64,000 nt of DNA from 12-FULL-67-14b sp041178345 (GTDB taxonomy: Bacteria; Acidobacteriota; Vicinamibacteria; Vicinamibacterales; UBA2999): assembly GCA_041178345.1 (NCBI GenBank), contig JBEGVQ010000109.1, forward strand, positions 15,094 through 79,093. Direction: 5' to 3'. How positions within the stretch are numbered: the first letter of the stretch is position 1; each line of letters opens with the position of its first letter. Shown here in pieces: positions 59,881 through 64,000 of the stretch. Below the pieces are notes generated by a model. That model was not told the DNA's origin, did no database searches, and saw only the letters and a program-made list of their open reading frames with translations. Made by a program: the position numbers and the translations under genes.

Positions 59881-60030
59881 TCGTTGGTGCGGCGATTTCT
59901 CCGACTTGGTGGGCCGCACTAGTGAGCTTGGTCGCGCGTCCGGCGCGACGTCTCAAGCTCCGCTGCGCTTCGGCGCGGCGCTATCTAAGTCGCGAGGCAG
60001 GCCCGCGACTGATCGCGGGCTTTTTTTATT
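59881..60030 (+). promoter_or_regulatory. Structured metK leader (candidate riboswitch or attenuator)
   Basis: The predicted RNA folds into successive hairpins. P1 is 59887-59893 with 59913-59919 (7 bp). P2 is 59924-59937 with 59943-59960, two 7-bp helices separated by a 4-nt bulge on the 3' side. P3 is 59961-59968 with 59973-59980 (8 bp, UUCG tetraloop). A further pairing of 59988-59994 with 60004-60010 would block the 5' arm of the terminator at 60001-60020. This has the form of a transcription-attenuating riboswitch. It does not show the SAM-I core consensus, so the class is unknown. Confidence 0.6.
60001..60030 (+). terminator. Intrinsic terminator in the metK leader
   Basis: Perfect 8-bp GC-rich stem (60001-60008 with 60013-60020), CTGA loop, then seven T residues (60021-60027). 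It is only about 12-16 nt before the metK start, so termination here would prevent metK expression. Its location before rather than after a gene marks it as a regulated attenuator. Confidence 0.85.
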
Positions 60031-60042
60031 GGGAGTGTGAAC

Positions 60043-61212
60043 TTGGGTAATCGATACATCTTCTCGTCGGAATCGGTCGGTGAAGGCCATCCCGACAAGG
60101 TCGCCGACACGATTTCCGACGCGGTGCTTGACGCGTGCCTCGCGCAGGACAAGTTCAGCCGCGTCGCCTGCGAGACCTTCGTCAAGTCGAACGTCGTCGT
60201 GATCGGCGGCGAGATCACCACCAAGGCCAAGCTCGACTTCGTCAAGATCGCGCGCGACGCGATTCGCGGCATCGGCTACGTCAATGACGATGACGTGTTC
60301 CACGCCGACAAGGTGTTCGTGAACGTACTGGTGACGCAGCAGTCGGCCGACATCGCGCAGGGCGTTGACGCCCGCAAGGCGAAGGGCAAGAAGACCGCGA
60401 AGCAGGGCGCCGGCGACCAGGGCCTGATGTTCGGCTACGCCAGCAACGAAACGCCCGAGCTGATGCCGGCGCCGATCATGTACGCGCATCGCCTGGGCCG
60501 CGAGCTGACGAAGATTCGCAAGTCCGGCAAGTGCCCGTGGCTGCGCCCCGACGCCAAGTCGCAGGTCTCGGTGATTTACGACCACGGCAAGCCGGTCGGG
60601 ATTTCGAACGTGGTCATCTCCACGCAACACGCGGCGGATGCCGAGCACCGCGACATCGAGAAGTTCTGCATCGAGGAAGTGATCAGGAAGGTGCTGCCGG
60701 CGAAGATGCTGACGAGCGCCACCGAGTTCCTGATCAACCCCACCGGCCGCTTCGTCGTCGGCGGTCCCCAGGGCGACACCGGCCTCACCGGCCGCAAGAT
60801 CATCGTCGACACCTACGGCGGCATGGGCCGGCACGGCGGCGGCGCGTTCTCGGGCAAGGATGCGACCAAGGTCGATCGCAGCGCGGCGTACATGGGCCGC
60901 TGGATCGCCAAGAACGTGGTCGCAGCCAAGCTGGCGGCCAAGTGCGAAGTCCAGTTCGCGTACGCGATTGGCCACCCCGATCCGGTAAGCGTCCACGTCG
61001 AGACGTTCGGCACCGGCACCGTGTCTGACACGAAGATCATTCGCGCCATCAACAAGGTGTTCAACTTCCAGCCGGCTGAAATCATCGAGCAACTCAGCCT
61101 GCGCCGGCCGATCTTCTCGAAGACCACCAACTACGGCCACTTCGGCAAGAACGACAAGGACCTGACCTGGGAGGCCACCAACAAGGTGGCGGCCCTCCTG
61201 AAAGCGCTCTAA
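60043..61212 (+). CDS. metK: S-adenosylmethionine synthetase
   Basis: 389 residues from a TTG at 60043, preferred because GGGAG lies 7 nt upstream; a GTG at 60037 would sit too close to it. Makes SAM from methionine and ATP. Motifs: SSESVGEGHPDKVADTISDA (ATP/metal binding), GAGDQGLMFGYA, NPTGRFVVGGPQGDTGLTGRK, GGGAFSGKDATKVDRSAAY and YAIGHPDPVSV. Length and motif order are standard. It is preceded by the attenuator leader and followed by a hairpin and the convergent CapA-like gene. It is the most strongly conserved protein in the right part of the window. Confidence 0.95.
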   Translation: MGNRYIFSSESVGEGHPDKVADTISDAVLDACLAQDKFSRVACETFVKSNVVVIGGEITTKAKLDFVKIARDAIRGIGYVNDDDVFHADKVFVNVLVTQQSADIAQGVDARKAKGKKTAKQGAGDQGLMFGYASNETPELMPAPIMYAHRLGRELTKIRKSGKCPWLRPDAKSQVSVIYDHGKPVGISNVVISTQHAADAEHRDIEKFCIEEVIRKVLPAKMLTSATEFLINPTGRFVVGGPQGDTGLTGRKIIVDTYGGMGRHGGGAFSGKDATKVDRSAAYMGRWIAKNVVAAKLAAKCEVQFAYAIGHPDPVSVHVETFGTGTVSDTKIIRAINKVFNFQPAEIIEQLSLRRPIFSKTTNYGHFGKNDKDLTWEATNKVAALLKAL

Positions 61213-61224
61213 CACTCCCGGTCG

Positions 61225-61249
61225 AGGCAACCCCTTCCTGGGGCTGCCT
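61225..61249. terminator. Hairpin between metK and the CapA-like gene
   Basis: Stem of 61225-61234 with 61240-61249 (9 of 10 paired, one mismatch), 5-nt loop. It lies between the two convergent stops at 61212 and 61256. Its left arm begins AGGCAACCC, the same as the palindrome inside the NYN gene at 1907. Confidence 0.6.
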
Positions 61250-61255
61250 GGCAAC

Positions 61256-62605
61256 CTAGGGCGTCGGGGTCACGATCCCGACGCCGTTCTTCACGACCAC
61301 GGTCGTGCCAAACGCCTTCGAGCGCGTCGTCATCATCTCCAGGATCCTGGTGGCGTCCTCACCCGACGCCAGCTTCGGCCGGCCGCGGTCGGCGCGCGAG
61401 GTCTGGTAGCCCAGCGTGATCGGGTGCAGCTGCAGCTCCACGAACCGGCTCCCCTCCCACTTCGTCGTCGCGACGACCGAATCCCAGTACTCGCGGTCGG
61501 CCGGAAAACTCCGCCGGTCCTTGTCGTAGCGCGCGTCGAGGTAGTCGGCCGGCTGCGCCGCGGCGTCCAGGGCGTATTGCTCGTAGCTGTCGGCGGGCAT
61601 CCGCAGCAGCGTTTCGTTCTGGAAGATGAAGTTCGACAGGCTGTAGAGAATCGGCTTGCCCTTGTAGATCTCGACGCCGCGCAGCACATGCGGGCCGTGG
61701 CCGACGAAGACGTCGGCGCCGGCGTCAACCATCGCGCGCGCGAACACCGTGATGAAGTCGGCGGGCACCGACCGATTGACGCCGCCCTCGTGGCAATGCA
61801 GCGAGACGATGACGATGTCGGCGAGCGTGGCGGCGCTGCGCACGACGCCGGCAATCTCGGCGAGGTCCTCCGGGTTGGGCTCGCTCCGCTGCCCGGGTAT
61901 GGCGCCCGCGATGTACCGCCGTCCGGCGAAGTTCAGGACGTCGCCCGCGGCCGGCGGCTGGCCCGACAGTTCCGACGCGACCCGCTTGAGGTCGGCCAGG
62001 CGGTCCGGCGTGACAACGTAAGTGGTCGTGAAGCGGAGTGGGCTCAGCCCCGGCCGCGGCGGCATGTCGCCGCGGGTGTTTCCAGCACGCGAGGACGGTG
62101 GAAAGGTCGAGGCCGCCGAGATCAGGGCAATGCGGGCGCGGGGCGTCTCGAGAAACTTCGCTTCACGCGCCTCTGCCAGGCTGTTGCCGACCCCGGCCTC
62201 GACCAGCCCGGCCTCGCGCACGTAGCGGCTCGTGATCTGCGAGCCGAGCGGGCCGAAGTCGCCGGCGTGATTGTTGGCGCGCGACACCAGGTCGAACCCG
62301 GCCCAGACCAATTCCTTGACAATGGGCGGATCGGTGCGCATCCACGTGCCACCGCTTTCATGCGAGGGCGGCGCCTCGTAGTCGTGGAACAGGGTTTCCA
62401 GGTTAGTGAAGGCCGCGTCGGCGCCGCGGACCAGGTTCATCAGCCCTGTAAACTCGGGTTCAACGAACGGCGACAGCCGCTGCATGATAATCGAATCGCC
62501 GGTCAACGCCAGCGTGACCGGCGCCTGCGTCTGCCCCGTCGTCGTCGCCTGACCGAGTGCGACTGCGCCCAACAACGCCACGCCGACCGCCACGCGCTTA
62601 ACCAT
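61256..62605 (-). CDS. CapA-family (metallophosphatase-like) exported protein
   Basis: 449 residues from the ATG at 62605, with a GGAGGAC Shine-Dalgarno and a signal peptide (VAVGVALLGAVALGQATTTG). CapA signature segments: LALTGDSIIMQRL, AFTNLETLFHDYE, LVSRANNHAGDFG, VFVGHGPHVLRGVEIYKGKP and YSLSNFIFQNE. These supply the Asp, Asn and His residues of the metallophosphoesterase-like site. CapA/PgsA proteins participate in poly-gamma-glutamate or capsule systems, but no PgsBC genes are nearby, so the role is open. Confidence 0.85.
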   Translation of the reverse strand: MVKRVAVGVALLGAVALGQATTTGQTQAPVTLALTGDSIIMQRLSPFVEPEFTGLMNLVRGADAAFTNLETLFHDYEAPPSHESGGTWMRTDPPIVKELVWAGFDLVSRANNHAGDFGPLGSQITSRYVREAGLVEAGVGNSLAEAREAKFLETPRARIALISAASTFPPSSRAGNTRGDMPPRPGLSPLRFTTTYVVTPDRLADLKRVASELSGQPPAAGDVLNFAGRRYIAGAIPGQRSEPNPEDLAEIAGVVRSAATLADIVIVSLHCHEGGVNRSVPADFITVFARAMVDAGADVFVGHGPHVLRGVEIYKGKPILYSLSNFIFQNETLLRMPADSYEQYALDAAAQPADYLDARYDKDRRSFPADREYWDSVVATTKWEGSRFVELQLHPITLGYQTSRADRGRPKLASGEDATRILEMMTTRSKAFGTTVVVKNGVGIVTPTP

Positions 62606-62624
62606 CCTGTCCTCCAGCGGGCGG

Positions 62625-62630
62625 AGTATA
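62625..62630 (-). promoter_or_regulatory. Putative -10 box of the CapA-like gene
   Basis: TATACT on the minus strand, 19 nt before the ATG at 62605, with the Shine-Dalgarno between. Confidence 0.4.
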
Positions 62631-62650
62631 CCTTGCCTGTACAACGCAAA

Positions 62651-62675
62651 CGGGCCCGCCTGTTTGGCGAGCCCG
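62651..62675 (-). terminator. Terminator of the 62702 gene
   Basis: 10-bp GC-rich stem (62651-62660 with 62666-62675, one G-U pair) and a 5-nt loop, followed on the minus strand by TTTGCGTTG. It lies downstream of the small exported protein gene and upstream of the CapA-like gene. Confidence 0.65.
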
Positions 62676-62701
62676 CTTGGTCGAGACGCGACGCTGGACG
62701 G

Positions 62702-63061
62702 TTAGTTCGCCAGCCTGATCGACTTGACGTTGATCGACTTGACGCCGTCCTTCTCGGTCACTTCGCCCGTGGCGATGACCTTCCTGGAGACGAAGTCGAG
62801 CAGCTTGGCGTTCTTGGTCGCCGTGTAGTCGCCAATGATGAGGTAGAGGGCGTCAGCGGTCTTGACGCCGATCGGGTCGCCCTTCTTGGCGCCGGCCACG
62901 GCGCACGCGGTGTGGTCATCGCCGGCGCCGACATGCTTCTTGCCGGTCGCGCATGCGACGTCGACGACGTCGCCCTTGATGGTCATGTCGGCGGCGAACA
63001 CCGGCAGCACCAGCGCGGCCACCAGGGCCGCGCCGGCCACCATTGAAATCACATTCCGCAT
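62702..63061 (-). CDS. Small exported protein of unknown function
   Basis: 119 residues from the ATG at 63061, with a GAGGAG Shine-Dalgarno and a signal peptide (MVAGAALVAALVLPVFAA). The mature part contains KGDVVDVACATGKKHVGAGDDHTACAV-type sequence with two Cys and a His, then LYLIIGDYTATKNAKLLDFVSRKVIATGEV, beta-rich and suggestive of an OB-like fold. The Cys-His pattern could bind a metal or form a disulfide. Divergent from the S9-type peptidase gene; both share a palindromic -10 region. Confidence 0.65.
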   Translation of the reverse strand: MRNVISMVAGAALVAALVLPVFAADMTIKGDVVDVACATGKKHVGAGDDHTACAVAGAKKGDPIGVKTADALYLIIGDYTATKNAKLLDFVSRKVIATGEVTEKDGVKSINVKSIRLAN

Positions 63062-63079
63062 GGTCAAACTCCTCGCGAA

Positions 63080-63087
63080 AGTATACT
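63080..63087. promoter_or_regulatory. Self-palindromic divergent promoter
   Basis: AGTATACT, giving a TATACT -10 box on each strand for the divergent genes at 63061 (18 nt away) and 63128 (40 nt away). The same 8-bp palindrome, in the same role, is at 28049-28056. Confidence 0.5.
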
Positions 63088-63127
63088 GCCGGGCGTGCCG
63101 GAGGCCATCCGGCAGCAAGGAGCAAAA

Positions 63128-64000
63128 ATGCGCAAGTTCCTGGCGGTTGCGGGTGTCTGCGGCCTCTACCTCGTCCATTCGGCCGCGCCGGCGGCCCAAT
63201 CGGCGGCGACCCCGTCGATCGACGACCTGATCAACCTCCAGCGGGCAGGCTCGCCCGTGATCGCGCCCGATGGCCGCCGGGTGGCGTTCACGATCCGCGA
63301 AACCAACTGGGACGACAACGCGTACGAGACCGAGTTGTGGCTCGGCGACACGTCGGGCCCGGCGCGCCAGCTGACCAACGCCAGCAAGTCGAGCATGCAG
63401 CCGGCCTGGTCGCCCGACGGGGCGTCGCTGGCGTTCGTGTCCGATCGCGACGGCAAGCGGCAGCTCTATCGCATCGCGGTGGCCGGCGGTGAAGCCGAGA
63501 AGCTGACCACCGGTGAGGACGGCGTCAGCAACTTCGCGTGGTCGCCGAAGGGTGACCGAATCGCCTTCACGATGAGCGACGCGGTCACCGCCGTGATGAA
63601 GGAACGCGAGAAGCAGTGGGGAGACATCCGCATTGAAGACGAGGACCAGCGCTACACGCATCTCCACGTCCTCGACCTCTCGGCGAAGGCCGTGAGGCGG
63701 CTGACGGAGGGCGCGTTCGTGGTGGGCAGTTTTGATTGGTCGCCCGACGGCACACGGATCGCGTTTGATCACCGCATCACCAACGATCCCGGTGACGGCA
63801 TTTCCGCGGACATTTCTGTCGTCACGGTGGCGACGGGTGCCCGCGAGGCCATCGTCACGCAGGCCGGTCCGGACTCCAACCCACAGTGGTCTCCCGACGG
63901 CTCGCAGATCGCGTTCTCGTCGGCCATGAGCAAGCCCTTCTACTTCTACCAGAACGGCGAGATCGCGGTCGTGACCCCGGGCAAGAATGACATCCGCAGC
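63128..64000 (+). CDS. S9-type prolyl oligopeptidase/TolB-like propeller protein (3'-truncated)
   Basis: 291 residues up to the window edge, with no stop. AAGGAG 6 nt before the ATG; signal peptide ending AAPAAQ. The sequence is repeated beta-propeller blades with the PD40 pattern, e.g. WSPDGASLAFVSDRDGKRQLY, WSPKGDRIAFTMS, WSPDGTRIAFDH and WSPDGSQIAFSS. This is the N-terminal part of S9 dipeptidyl-/acylaminoacyl-peptidases or of TolB-like proteins. The start DDLINLQRAGSPVIAPDGRRVAF favours the S9 family. The catalytic Ser-Asp-His domain would lie beyond the window. Confidence 0.82.
   Translation, partial: MRKFLAVAGVCGLYLVHSAAPAAQSAATPSIDDLINLQRAGSPVIAPDGRRVAFTIRETNWDDNAYETELWLGDTSGPARQLTNASKSSMQPAWSPDGASLAFVSDRDGKRQLYRIAVAGGEAEKLTTGEDGVSNFAWSPKGDRIAFTMSDAVTAVMKEREKQWGDIRIEDEDQRYTHLHVLDLSAKAVRRLTEGAFVVGSFDWSPDGTRIAFDHRITNDPGDGISADISVVTVATGAREAIVTQAGPDSNPQWSPDGSQIAFSSAMSKPFYFYQNGEIAVVTPGKNDIRS

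Noticed and set aside
59881..60030. SAM-I (S-box) riboswitch before metK
   Set aside because: The conserved S-box core sequences and four-way junction were not found, so only a generic structured leader/attenuator is claimed.
59953..61254. A 433-codon open frame on the minus strand opposite metK
   Set aside because: It is antisense to a highly conserved gene and has no recognisable motifs; it is a GC-driven shadow.

Overview
The window is about 64 kb of GC-rich chromosomal DNA with tightly packed genes. Gene content suggests an Acidobacteriota genome, most likely Vicinamibacteria. The main clues are Oar-type TonB-dependent receptors with an N-terminal carboxypeptidase-regulatory domain, a DUF1800/DUF1501 pair, paired secreted proteins sharing a WEGDTLVVE motif, many exported proteins of unknown role, and frequent GTG/TTG starts. 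This placement is an inference from gene families; there is no rRNA or other taxonomic marker here. I see no tRNA, CRISPR array, phage or insertion sequence.

Layout. 1-4168: topoisomerase IV subunit B (cut by the left edge), a NYN/LOTUS protein and a secreted TPR protein. 4222-10845: one 2207-residue protein joining a TamB-like domain to POTRA repeats and an Omp85 barrel. 10900-11448: a peroxiredoxin with an in-frame UGA at the peroxidatic position and a hairpin just downstream, which looks like a selenoprotein. 11751-18048: TonB receptor, M28 peptidase, DUF1697 protein and a serine beta-lactamase-like hydrolase. 18074-22612: a small membrane protein, a PNPOx-like protein, topoisomerase IV subunit A and a GlcD-like oxidase. 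22635-31264: DUF2461, APC permease, a broken Rieske oxygenase, a nitrilase-like hydrolase, a GcvT-like protein and two tandem PYROXD2-like flavoproteins; the last six look like a small-molecule (probably amine) catabolic locus. 31353-40270: carboxypeptidase-regulatory proteins, a GNAT protein, DUF1800/DUF1501, the WEGDTLVVE pair and a DSD1-type PLP enzyme. 40315-40617: a lone BMC-H shell protein. 40614-49199: MerR-like regulator, PhhB, ThiO, a second TonB receptor and a Gly/Met-rich periplasmic protein, divergent from a histidine kinase/response regulator pair. 49196-56578: LOG-family protein, AddA and AddB. 56704-64000: glycine-zipper protein, sugar-dehydrogenase-like protein, DUF442-like phosphatase, metK behind a structured attenuator leader, CapA-like protein, a small exported protein and the start of an S9-type peptidase.

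How the parts fit together. Much of the content is envelope-related: the TamB-Omp85 fusion, two TonB receptors, a two-component system beside one receptor locus, and many signal-peptide proteins. DNA maintenance is represented by ParE/ParC and AddAB. The strongest unusual signals are the putative selenocysteine peroxiredoxin, the TamB-Omp85 single-chain fusion, the metK leader with mutually exclusive terminator and antiterminator stems, self-palindromic -10 boxes shared by divergent genes, and a 7-bp tandem repeat inside the histidine kinase ATPase domain.
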